A stretch of DNA of 64,000 nt from Herbinix sp. (GTDB taxonomy: Bacteria; Bacillota; Clostridia; Lachnospirales; Lachnospiraceae), in NCBI GenBank assembly GCA_029256105.1, contig JAQSYO010000024.1:1-64000 (forward strand), in the 5' to 3' direction. Numbering within the stretch: position 1 is the stretch's first letter; each line of letters begins with the position of its first letter. Below the pieces are notes generated by a model. It did no database searches. It worked only from the letters and a program-made list of their open reading frames with translations, and was not told the DNA's origin. A program made the position numbers and the translations under genes. This document shows, piece by piece, positions 29,978-37,252 of the stretch.

Positions 29978-30637
29978 TTATATTCTTTTATCTGCACGTT
30001 TCATCCAATATGATCCCATCTCTTGGATTACCTGTACAATTAAAACTAAGATAATTACGGTAACAAGCATGATGTCCGTCTGATAACGATAGTAACCATA
30101 ACGGATGGCTATGTCCCCCAAGCCGCGACCACCGACAAAACCGGCCATGGCGGAATAACTTAAGATCGTGGTAACTGCTATTGCACTCCCTATAATTAAC
30201 GATGGCATTGCTTCCGGTATCAATACCTTATATATAATCTGTAATGGGGTTGCCCCCATTGACTGAGCCGCCTCAATTACTCCCTTATCCACTTCCTTCA
30301 AAGAGGATTCCACAAGTCTTGCTATATAAGGTGCAGAAGCTATAATTAATGGTACCACGACTGCAGAGGGCCCGATTGTAGTTCCTATAACTGCTCTGGT
30401 AATTGGCATAACTGAAATTAACAGGATAATAAATGGTACGGAACGGACTAAATTAACTATTACTCCTAGTATTTTATTCAAAAGCACCGAAGGAGCAATT
30501 CCTTCTTTATCCGTTACCACCAATAAGATTCCTAATGGAAGTCCAATCACATATGCGATCAAAGATGAGAAAAAGGTCATATACAAGGATTCAAGTATAC
30601 CTACTCCGATCATTTTTAGTACAGCCTCACTCCACAT
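29978..30637 (-). CDS. metI: Methionine ABC transporter permease
   Basis: 219 aa with five predicted spans. The cytoplasmic EAA loop (AQSMGATPLQIIYKVLIPEAMPSLI) couples to the ATPase. The ending GSYWMKRADKRI is typical of MetI. It overlaps the end of metN by about 10 bp, indicating translational coupling. Confidence 0.96.
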   Translation of the reverse strand: MWSEAVLKMIGVGILESLYMTFFSSLIAYVIGLPLGILLVVTDKEGIAPSVLLNKILGVIVNLVRSVPFIILLISVMPITRAVIGTTIGPSAVVVPLIIASAPYIARLVESSLKEVDKGVIEAAQSMGATPLQIIYKVLIPEAMPSLIIGSAIAVTTILSYSAMAGFVGGRGLGDIAIRYGYYRYQTDIMLVTVIILVLIVQVIQEMGSYWMKRADKRI

Positions 30638-31646
30638 GATTGCTCACCTCCTCATAAGGAATTTGATTTGTGTTCAGATAACTCAGAATACGCTTTTGTC
30701 CTGTCTCATCATCGGGCATTTGGATTACCATTTGCCCAAAGGCTTTGCCATCTATATCCTTCGTGTCTGCAAATAATATATTAACCGGCGTCTTGCATTC
30801 CAATACCATATTGGCTATTACAGGTTCGAAGGAGGTTCTACCATCAAAGATAATGCGGCATTTATGCTCTCCCACGAAAGTATCAATATGTGTATCTCCT
30901 GAGAATACCAATTGCTTCGCAATTTTTGACTTCGGTCTTACAAAGACCTCTTCTACATCTCCAACCTCTGCAATATGACTTTGATCAATGATGGCTACTC
31001 GGTTACAGATTTCCTCGATAACACTCATTTCATGTGTAATGACGATTACTGTAATTCCAAGCTTTTGGTTGATTTCCTTCAGTAAATTAAGTATGGATCT
31101 AGTTGTTGTCGGGTCGAGGGCGCTGGTAGCTTCATCACAAAGCAGAACCTTTGGGTTGGTAGCGAGCGCTCTGGCTATCGCAACTCTTTGCTTTTGCCCT
31201 CCGGATAACTGTGCCGGATATGCCTTGGCTTTGTCGGAAAGTCCGACAATCTCAAGAAGTTCTTTTGCTCTTGCTTTTGCATCTCTCTTTGATACTCCTG
31301 CTATTTCTAACGGAAAGCAGATATTTTGCAAGGCATTTCTTTGCATTAGTAGATTAAATTGTTGAAAAATCATTCCCATGGACTGTCTAGCTTTTAATAA
31401 CTGTCCTTCCTTCAAACTTCCTAAGTCTGCACCATCAAAAATCACGGCTCCGGCAGTTGGACGCTCTAGGAAGTTAATACATCGTACCAAGGTACTTTTA
31501 CCGGCACCGCTCAGTCCGATGATGCCGAAGATCTCTCCCTCACAAATCGTAAGATTGATATCCTCCAGTGCTTTGACAACGTTGTTTTTACTTTCAAATG
31601 TTTTACCCAGGCCTACCAATTCAACGATAGGTTTTTCTTTTATCAA
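30627..31646 (-). CDS. metN: Methionine ABC transporter ATPase
   Basis: About 339 aa. Walker A is GLSGAGKST, the signature is LSGGQKQRVAIARAL, Walker B is VLLCDEATSALD, and the switch is ITHEM. The last 90 residues are the NIL/C2 domain, which in E. coli MetN binds methionine and blocks transport. An ATG at 31661 is in frame, but its own codons form the ribosome site GGAGGTG. The TTG at 31646, five bases after that site, is therefore the likelier start. The operon has a roughly 300-nt leader with a coding region and a terminator. Confidence 0.95.
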   Translation of the reverse strand: MIKEKPIVELVGLGKTFESKNNVVKALEDINLTICEGEIFGIIGLSGAGKSTLVRCINFLERPTAGAVIFDGADLGSLKEGQLLKARQSMGMIFQQFNLLMQRNALQNICFPLEIAGVSKRDAKARAKELLEIVGLSDKAKAYPAQLSGGQKQRVAIARALATNPKVLLCDEATSALDPTTTRSILNLLKEINQKLGITVIVITHEMSVIEEICNRVAIIDQSHIAEVGDVEEVFVRPKSKIAKQLVFSGDTHIDTFVGEHKCRIIFDGRTSFEPVIANMVLECKTPVNILFADTKDIDGKAFGQMVIQMPDDETGQKRILSYLNTNQIPYEEVSNHVE

Positions 31647-31705
31647 AGCTCCCACCTCCATATTTCTATAAATTGTATTTATTTAATTCTTTGTTTACTT
31701 TAAGA

Positions 31706-31742
31706 GTTTGCCCATGCTGGGCATTGCCCAGTATGGGCAAAC
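31706..31742 (-). promoter_or_regulatory. Strong hairpin in metN leader
   Basis: GTTTGCCCAT-CTGGGCA and TGCCCAG-ATGGGCAAAC make a nearly perfect stem of about 17 bp, just after the leader terminator. It has no T run on the minus strand, so it is not itself an efficient terminator. It may take part in alternative folding or protect the processed mRNA 5' end. Confidence 0.6.
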
Positions 31743-31777
31743 AAAAAACAGGATAGCTGTGATAAGCCTCCTGTTTT
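31743..31777 (-). terminator. Leader terminator (attenuator) upstream of metN
   Basis: AAAACAGGA and TCCTGTTTT form a 9-bp stem, continued on the minus strand by TTTTTTG. It lies between the Met/Cys-rich leader peptide gene and metN, placed to cut transcription before the transporter genes. Confidence 0.7.
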
Positions 31778-31814
31778 GTAATTCATTCTATCAGGGAAAG
31801 AAGGGATTTGATTT

Positions 31815-31934
31815 TTACCTCTTCTTTGGCATCATGAAAACATCACATTCACCTATCGTGTAAATATGTAAATTCGGCATGCTACACATACCACACATAT
31901 TAAAGCACATAGTGTTAAAAGATGTTTTCATCAT
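31815..31934 (-). CDS. Met/Cys-rich 39-aa leader peptide
   Basis: A short frame with a very strong ribosome site (AGGAGGGG, four bases before ATG) and a consensus promoter 33 bp upstream. It encodes 39 residues, 8 of them Met (1, 2, 9, 13, 16, 19, 34, 35) and 4 Cys (10, 14, 17, 30); the core reads TMCFNMCGMCSMPN. Such a density of sulfur amino acids just before a terminator and metNIQ fits a leader peptide whose translation senses Met- or Cys-tRNA supply. The start region (31921-31931) is complementary over 11 bases to a stretch near the end of the frame (31834-31844), so translation could alter the RNA fold. A small metal-binding peptide is the alternative. Confidence 0.75.
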   Translation of the reverse strand: MMKTSFNTMCFNMCGMCSMPNLHIYTIGECDVFMMPKKR

Positions 31935-31973
31935 TTCCCCTCCTTTTTTAATTCATATTAATTTGATATATTT

Positions 31974-32002
31974 AATATACATTACGAAAGAATTCTTGTC
32001 AA
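31974..32002 (-). promoter_or_regulatory. Promoter of metNIQ leader
   Basis: Minus strand -35 TTGACA (31997-32002), 17-bp spacer, -10 TATATT (31974-31979). The start near 31967 lies about 30 nt before the leader peptide gene. Confidence 0.85.
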
Positions 32003-32256
32003 CGATTTTTTAAATTTTTTAGTAATACAATTTTTTTACTTTTTTATTATTTATTCATGTTACCAGAACAGTCGAACAAAGTCAAATATTTAACCTGATA
32101 TAATCCTTTCCAATTATATAAAAATCACATATAGTGCAATCGTACGTCTCTTTATAAAAGTAATTACTCCCCGCAATTACCCAAGTACTCATATTTGATC
32201 CAGTAATTATAATTAATTTGACAGCTTTTAAAAACAATACAGAAGCTTTAACAGTA

Positions 32257-32473
32257 TCAATTAAATGAGTTCATATTATATAAATTAATGGGTTTCCATA
32301 CTAACTTTTCTTCGCCTTCCAAAGGCAACATAAAACGAAATATTGCACCACCAGTCTTTTTATTAACTGTTTCATTTTTCCTCTTCCGAAATTCCTTCTC
32401 CATAATCTATTACTTCAATTACTGCATAACTACCGTTCTTTTTTACCTCCACCTCAATTGATAAGTGCTGATA
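32257..32473 (-). pseudogene. Decayed sensor histidine kinase C-terminus
   Basis: No intact frame exists, but minus-strand fragments are recognisable. Fragment one (32372-32473) reads HLSIEVEVKKNGSYAVIEV then IDYGEGISEEEK and a stop, which is the HATPase G1 region. Fragment two (about 32257-32365) reads TGGAIFRFMLPLEGEEK and ends shortly after, which is the usual C-terminal tail of KdpD-like kinases. The G2 box and everything before G1 are missing. It is a relic, probably of a former kinase gene in the potassium locus. Confidence 0.7.
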
Positions 32474-32548
32474 TCACTAAAACTACTCCCAAAAACAATC
32501 GTTCCTTTTATTAATATGATAATTGCGTTTAAATTTAGCTTAATGATC

Positions 32549-33052
32549 TTACAAAGTTCTTTTCGCTTTCTTCCTCTTAAAAAATAATATCAGCATGAAA
32601 AGAGCGCAAGGTATCAATACAATCGCACTTATTACTTTTTCCGATGCAATCGTTTCTTTTACTTGATATCCATTCTTCACTATTTCTAATGAATTGCTAT
32701 GCAAATCTGCTTCACCACCATGCTCCACGCAGGCTCTATGAAATACACCTGTTATTTTTACTATATCCCCGATATATTTATAATTTCCATAGCGTAACAC
32801 CTTATCAGCATCACTTTTCTTTAACCAAATTCCAATTGCATTGGTACCATCATTAATATTTATCCATGAATAATCACCCCTATTCATGCTTTCGCCAATC
32901 GCTTCTCCTTGAATTGTTACCTCTTGCCCATCAAGCTCTTTTGCGTTTTCAATTAATTCATTTATATCGATTAATGATTCCGCTTTTACACTTACAGAAA
33001 GTGGAGCGGATATAAGCAACACAATAATTAGTGCTTTAATATATTTACGCAT
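32549..33052 (-). CDS. Secreted/membrane OB-fold protein
   Basis: 167 aa. An N-terminal signal (residues 1-24, ending VKA) is followed by an OB-fold of the tRNA-anti-like/BOF type (QEVTIQGEAIGES... WININDGTNAIGIWLKK... YIGDIVKITGVFH). A C-terminal span (about 140-160) ends in a basic KRKKAKR tail, so the domain faces outside. The function is unrecorded as far as I know. The start overlaps the end of trkH by 25 bp, and GGAGGTGCT lies in trkH, so it is cotranscribed as the last gene of the trk operon. Confidence 0.75.
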   Translation of the reverse strand: MRKYIKALIIVLLISAPLSVSVKAESLIDINELIENAKELDGQEVTIQGEAIGESMNRGDYSWININDGTNAIGIWLKKSDADKVLRYGNYKYIGDIVKITGVFHRACVEHGGEADLHSNSLEIVKNGYQVKETIASEKVISAIVLIPCALFMLILFFKRKKAKRTL

Positions 33053-34566
33053 ACTTTTTTAGCACCTCCAATAACATAACCTATTAATGCAAATATCGAG
33101 AGAAATTCAAGTCTACCTAAATACATGGAAATGATATAAAATATCTTCATCGCTGCCGGCATGGAAGAGGTTGTCACACCGATAGACAATCCTACATTAC
33201 CTGCAACTGATGCAGATTCAAAAGCAGCGGCTGAAACTGGATAGCCATAAAATGTACCAAGTAGTGTACCAATAGTAAAAGTAATCATGTAACAACATAT
33301 AATGATTGCTGATGATTTTATTAAACTGTCCTCTAGAATACGATCTTTTATATGGTGATATTTAAATACTTTCATACTTCTTTCTGAGGAAAGTAGTTTT
33401 TTTACATCCATGATTAATCCTTTGAATACAATTCCTACTCTTAATCCTTTAAGCCCTCCAGCTGTTGAACATGCAGAACCGCCTATCAGCATGACTAGTA
33501 CCATGATTAGAATTCCAAAATCACCCCATTCCAAAGCAAATTGCCTTGCATAGATGGTTCCAAATCCTGTTGTTGTATGAGCTGAAAGTACATTAAAGAC
33601 TATTCTTCTAAATCCTGATATCGCATCCGGATACACATTTAATTTTGCTAACCCAGCGAGAGCTAATATGCATGCCACAAATGATGTAACAAAAAAGCTT
33701 TGGGTTTCTATATTCTTTACTATTTCCTTTCGTTTTCCCTGCCATACTGCATAATGAAGTCCGAAATTAAAGGAACCTAGGATAAATATAACCATAGCAA
33801 CTGTTTCGTATAAAGCGCTGTGGTAGTACATAATGTTTTGCGTATTTGGAGCAAAACCTCCAGTACTCCAAGAAGATTCAAAAATATAAAGCGCATGTAA
33901 AAAAGCAGATATAGGTTTCAATCCAATCATCATTCCAATAATCCACAATGCTGTAGTTCCAATAATAAGGTACACAATACTAATTTCCCATATGTGCCTT
34001 GCTGTACCTTTTACATTGGGAACCAATTCTATATCCTTTCCTTCTCCAACATACATTTTGTATGCTCCACCAACTTTTGTTGCTAAGAAGGTAAGTGCTA
34101 GAACAACCATTCCTTGACCGCCAATAAACGTTAACATATGCCTCCACATGTTTAAACCATTCGAAAGATGATCCAAATCCTGGGTAAGAGCCAATCCAGT
34201 CGTTGTAAATCCACTCATTACATCAAAACATGCATCCAAAAAGGAATTTATGTGCCCACTTAAGCTGTACGGAATTGCGCATAATACCATTAATACCACC
34301 CAGGAGAGTGCCGCAATTGCAAACCCATGTTTCCATTGCACAATAGATTTACTTTCCTTTGCTCTCACACCAAACTTTATCAATACAAAACCAACAATTA
34401 ATGATATTGCACCACTTATTATGAAATCAAGCAACGGATTCCATTCTCGAAAGAGAAGGGATGTAATAATTGGAAGTAGCATTAAGGACGCAACAATTAA
34501 AACGATATATCCGGTATAATAACTGATGATTTCTATACTAAATGTTTTGCTTTTATATTCACCCAT
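33028..34566 (-). CDS. trkH: Trk/Ktr-type potassium channel subunit
   Basis: 512-aa membrane protein of the TrkH/KtrB superfamily with four MPM repeats. Pore-loop segments are visible: GFTTTGLALTQ, SSWSTGGFAPNT, AHTTTGFGTIYA and SVAGNVGLSIGVT, each with the selectivity-filter Gly. It passes K+ (sometimes Na+) under control of the RCK subunits encoded upstream. The ribosome site GAGGTGAGCTG overlaps the stop of the 34-aa peptide gene, four bases before this ATG. Confidence 0.93.
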   Translation of the reverse strand: MGEYKSKTFSIEIISYYTGYIVLIVASLMLLPIITSLLFREWNPLLDFIISGAISLIVGFVLIKFGVRAKESKSIVQWKHGFAIAALSWVVLMVLCAIPYSLSGHINSFLDACFDVMSGFTTTGLALTQDLDHLSNGLNMWRHMLTFIGGQGMVVLALTFLATKVGGAYKMYVGEGKDIELVPNVKGTARHIWEISIVYLIIGTTALWIIGMMIGLKPISAFLHALYIFESSWSTGGFAPNTQNIMYYHSALYETVAMVIFILGSFNFGLHYAVWQGKRKEIVKNIETQSFFVTSFVACILALAGLAKLNVYPDAISGFRRIVFNVLSAHTTTGFGTIYARQFALEWGDFGILIMVLVMLIGGSACSTAGGLKGLRVGIVFKGLIMDVKKLLSSERSMKVFKYHHIKDRILEDSLIKSSAIIICCYMITFTIGTLLGTFYGYPVSAAAFESASVAGNVGLSIGVTTSSMPAAMKIFYIISMYLGRLEFLSIFALIGYVIGGAKKVCVNILKH

Positions 34567-34570
34567 CAGC

Positions 34571-34675
34571 TCACCTCATTATAATTACTGCTACTACAAA
34601 TAATAATCCCAAATAAAAAGTAGCAGCAATCAATTCAAATAAAATTCCTTTTATTTTGTTCTTCCTAGTGTCCAT
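34571..34675 (-). CDS. 34-aa single-span membrane peptide in trk operon
   Basis: A frame of 34 codons with its own strong ribosome site (GGAGGTAG, five bases before ATG). The ATG lies inside the last codons of trkA in another frame, and the stop is four bases before trkH. The peptide has a basic start (MDTRKNKIKG) and one hydrophobic span (LIAATFYLGLLFVVAVII). Size and placement recall KdpF, the roughly 29-aa stabilising peptide of the KdpFABC pump, but I know of no such subunit for Trk/Ktr. It is probably translated; the role is inference. Confidence 0.65.
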   Translation of the reverse strand: MDTRKNKIKGILFELIAATFYLGLLFVVAVIIMR

Positions 34676-35343
34676 TTTTTACTACCTCCAACAAATAACT
34701 CAGTAACTAAATTTGATAATGCTGTTTTATTTGATATAATAACAACCTTATCATTCGATAAAATCCGAGTATCTCCTCTTGGATATATAACATTTTCACC
34801 CCGTAATATTGAGACTAACACACATTCCTTCGGTAATATGAGATCTTTAACCAGTTTGTTACTCCAGCGATTGTCTTCTTTTATCAAGAGTTCTGTTATA
34901 ACCATCGAACCCCGCTCTAGCGTGTTAATAATTCTATAATCCTCTTGATCAAAAGCATATTCAATCAAATTTGCTATTACCTCAGTGCTACAAACTGTAT
35001 TATCAATTCCTAGCTTCTTAAACATTATTGTGTTCTTCGGATTATTTACACGTGCAATTGTTTTCTTCGTATCAAAGCTCAATTTGGCAATCTGGCAAAT
35101 AACTAGATTTTCTTCATCGGCACCAGTAACTGCTGCGATAATTTCTGCCTCCTCAATACCAGCATCCTTTAGGACCTCTAAATTTGTGCCATCTCCGCAT
35201 ATAATATCTGTATTAAAATCCTCAGCGATTTTCAGACAAGTCTCTTTATCTCGTTCGATGAGAGTAACTTCATAATTTCTCTCTTTTAAAGTTTTAAAGA
35301 GATTATATCCAACTTTGCCTCCACCGACTATTATTGTTTTCAT
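34651..35343 (-). CDS. trkA: TrkA-type RCK regulatory subunit (copy 1)
   Basis: 230 aa. RCK_N has the nucleotide loop IIVGGGKVGYNL and an acidic end of strand 2 (LIERD). RCK_C follows from about 140 (VLVSILRGENVIYPRGDTRI). It gates TrkH in response to NAD(H) or ATP/ADP. An ATG six codons upstream is in frame, but AGGAGA before 35343 marks the start. That ATG overlaps the stop of the preceding gene in ATGA. Confidence 0.92.
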   Translation of the reverse strand: MKTIIVGGGKVGYNLFKTLKERNYEVTLIERDKETCLKIAEDFNTDIICGDGTNLEVLKDAGIEEAEIIAAVTGADEENLVICQIAKLSFDTKKTIARVNNPKNTIMFKKLGIDNTVCSTEVIANLIEYAFDQEDYRIINTLERGSMVITELLIKEDNRWSNKLVKDLILPKECVLVSILRGENVIYPRGDTRILSNDKVVIISNKTALSNLVTELFVGGSKKWTLGRTK

Positions 35344-35993
35344 AAAAATATCTCCTTGCATAGATAATTAATTAGTTTTCCCTTATCATTTTTATGAACA
35401 GTGCAAATGATCTTATCTCCACTATGAATCTGTTCATTTTTTTTCGTAAGCCTTACTACTCCATTATTCATCAGACCAGATATTATACAATGATATTTCG
35501 CTTCTATATCACCCACAGAAATTGATTTTTCCTTGTTGACAAGAAATTCAATAATTTCATAGTTACTATCTAAAGTAGCTATAACATCTAAACACTTAAG
35601 TGGCAGTTTACTTTTTAATATTTCAATTTCATACCGAATTGGATTAATCGTATCAATGCCCAACTTATTGTAAAAAAGATTTTTCTCGGGATCATTTACT
35701 CTTGCTATAATTTTAGGAACATTAAATATTTTATCTGCAATAAGTGATACCGTTATATTTATATTATCATCCGATGTAACGGCGATAAGCGCATCTGCTT
35801 GTTCAATTCCTGCTTCTAATAGATTGTCACTATCATATTCTATTCCCTTTATCCGTTGACCATTAAACCCGCTTCCCAAAGCATTTAATTTATCACCATT
35901 ACGATCAATGATACAGACATTATTGCCGTCATCAGATAGTCCTTCCGCTAAATTACTGCCAAATCTTCCGCAGCCGATTATGATTATATACAT
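35340..35993 (-). CDS. TrkA-type RCK regulatory subunit (copy 2)
   Basis: 217 aa, RCK_N plus RCK_C (IIIIGCGRFGSNLAEGL; CIIDRNGDKL; GLMNNGVVRLTKKNEQI). It is a diverged paralogue of the next gene and overlaps it by four bases. Two adjacent single-RCK proteins may form a hetero-ring, equivalent to the duplicated RCK halves of E. coli TrkA. A good ribosome site (GGAGGATAA) precedes the ATG. Confidence 0.92.
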   Translation of the reverse strand: MYIIIIGCGRFGSNLAEGLSDDGNNVCIIDRNGDKLNALGSGFNGQRIKGIEYDSDNLLEAGIEQADALIAVTSDDNINITVSLIADKIFNVPKIIARVNDPEKNLFYNKLGIDTINPIRYEIEILKSKLPLKCLDVIATLDSNYEIIEFLVNKEKSISVGDIEAKYHCIISGLMNNGVVRLTKKNEQIHSGDKIICTVHKNDKGKLINYLCKEIFL

Positions 35994-36009
35994 AAATTAT
36001 CCTCCAGCA

Positions 36010-36396
36010 TTAATTTGCTTCTTTTACATTTGTAACTTTTATATTGGTTTCTCTTATATTTGTTTCTCTTATTTCTTCTATCATTTCCTCACCAAAATCG
36101 ACTAGAATTCTTTTAAGTGGAAATAATGTGCTTACCCGTTCCAAATTTACGGTAGCTGGTTTATATATTGGATTTAATACATATGCTATCCTATAATGCT
36201 TCCTAGCCAAGTCATTATTTCCTTTGAATTCATACCAGATTCCGAGAAGATTATGTGGTTCAGGTGCATTGGGATTTTCATTAATGGCGTTCATTATAAA
36301 TTTATATGCTTCCACATAATTATAATTTTTTAGGTTATCTGTTGCTTCTTTAATATATTTGTCAAATTTAATTGACATCATTTCTTCCTTGTTCAT
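36010..36396 (-). CDS. Small TPR protein in potassium locus
   Basis: 128 aa. Two TPR-like helix pairs cover residues about 20-85 (YVEAYKFIMNAINENPNAPEPHNLLGIWYEFKGNNDLARKHY read in parts), with the canonical A/G/Y spacing. The C-terminus ends in a small repeat, ETNIRETNIKVTNVKEAN. There is no signal. The frame opens nine codons earlier, but GAGGAGGAAC fits the ATG at 36396. It starts the trk transcript, 17 bp ahead of the first RCK gene, so it may scaffold or regulate the transporter. Confidence 0.75.
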   Translation of the reverse strand: MNKEEMMSIKFDKYIKEATDNLKNYNYVEAYKFIMNAINENPNAPEPHNLLGIWYEFKGNNDLARKHYRIAYVLNPIYKPATVNLERVSTLFPLKRILVDFGEEMIEEIRETNIRETNIKVTNVKEAN

Positions 36397-36496
36397 GGTT
36401 TGTTCCTCCTCGATATATTTCATGATTTTAGAATAAACCTTCCGATATAAGTTTTGTATAAGTATTCTGATTGCCTTATAATTTTTATATAAAAAA

Positions 36497-36532
36497 TCTA
36501 CCCTAACAATATTTAGATACTGTTAGGGTAGA
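36497..36532 (-). terminator. Terminator after kdpE-like gene
   Basis: TCTACCCTAAC and GTTAGGGTAGA stem, followed on the minus strand by ATTTTTTATA. It separates the two-component genes from the TPR-trk transcript. Confidence 0.85.
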
Positions 36533-36552
36533 AGCTTCCATTTTATATTCTA

Positions 36553-37248
36553 TTATTCATCGATCATTCTATAGCCTACACCAATTTCTGTTATAATATA
36601 TTGGGGCTGAGATGGATCTTCACCAAGTTTTCTTCTTAGGTTACCCATGCTCACACGTAAGGATTGTGTATCATTCGATAACATTCCTCCCCATATGTTT
36701 TCTGCAATATATCTATGGGTAAGCACTTTCCCTTGATTTTTAGCTAATAAAACAAGAACCTTAAATTCATTCGGTGTCAGTCGTATTTCAAGATTATTAA
36801 GCCAGACTCTGTGTTTATCTGCATCTATGATTAAATCTTTTATTCTAAATATTAAGCTATCCATTTCATTCGGAATATTTTCAATTGATTTATGCCTTAG
36901 TATCACACGCATACGAGCAAGTAATTCAGGAACGCTAAATGGCTTTGTTAAGTAATCATCTGCACCAGCATCAAGAGCTTCGATTTTTTCTCGATCATGA
37001 CCACGAGCTGAGATAATAATTATTGGCATTTGAGATACCTTCCGTAATTTTTTAATTACCTCCACTCCGTCCATATCCGGTAACCCTAGGTCTAATATTA
37101 ATATATCCGGATTCTGTGACACTGCTAACATAAGGGCATTCGTCCCGTCACTCGCATCAATACATTTATACCCTTGCATCTCAATTGAAACGCGAAGAAA
37201 ACTTCTTATTGACTTTTCATCATCTACAACTAGAATAAGTGGTTCCAT
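36553..37248 (-). CDS. KdpE-like response regulator
   Basis: 231 aa, receiver plus winged helix. LVVDDEKS gives the acidic pair, the phospho-Asp is D53 (LILDLGLPDMDG), and the switch Lys is in YLTKPF. The output domain ends in ITEIGVGYRM, typical of KdpE. It is encoded four bases after its kinase. KdpE normally drives K+ uptake genes; no kdpFABC is present here, so the adjacent trk genes are the natural target. The upstream in-frame ATG at 37275 lies within the kinase gene and is not preferred. Confidence 0.88.
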   Translation of the reverse strand: MEPLILVVDDEKSIRSFLRVSIEMQGYKCIDASDGTNALMLAVSQNPDILILDLGLPDMDGVEVIKKLRKVSQMPIIIISARGHDREKIEALDAGADDYLTKPFSVPELLARMRVILRHKSIENIPNEMDSLIFRIKDLIIDADKHRVWLNNLEIRLTPNEFKVLVLLAKNQGKVLTHRYIAENIWGGMLSNDTQSLRVSMGNLRRKLGEDPSQPQYIITEIGVGYRMIDE

Positions 37249-37252
37249 ACCT

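Noticed and set aside
31706..31742. S-box (SAM) riboswitch upstream of metN
   Set aside because: Hairpins are present, but the conserved S-box blocks are absent from the leader.
32082..32192. 36-aa minus-strand frame with a CTIC motif (MSTWVIAGSNYF...)
   Set aside because: Only a weak ribosome site and no similarity I recognise. It lies downstream of the decayed kinase and may be a fragment or chance frame.
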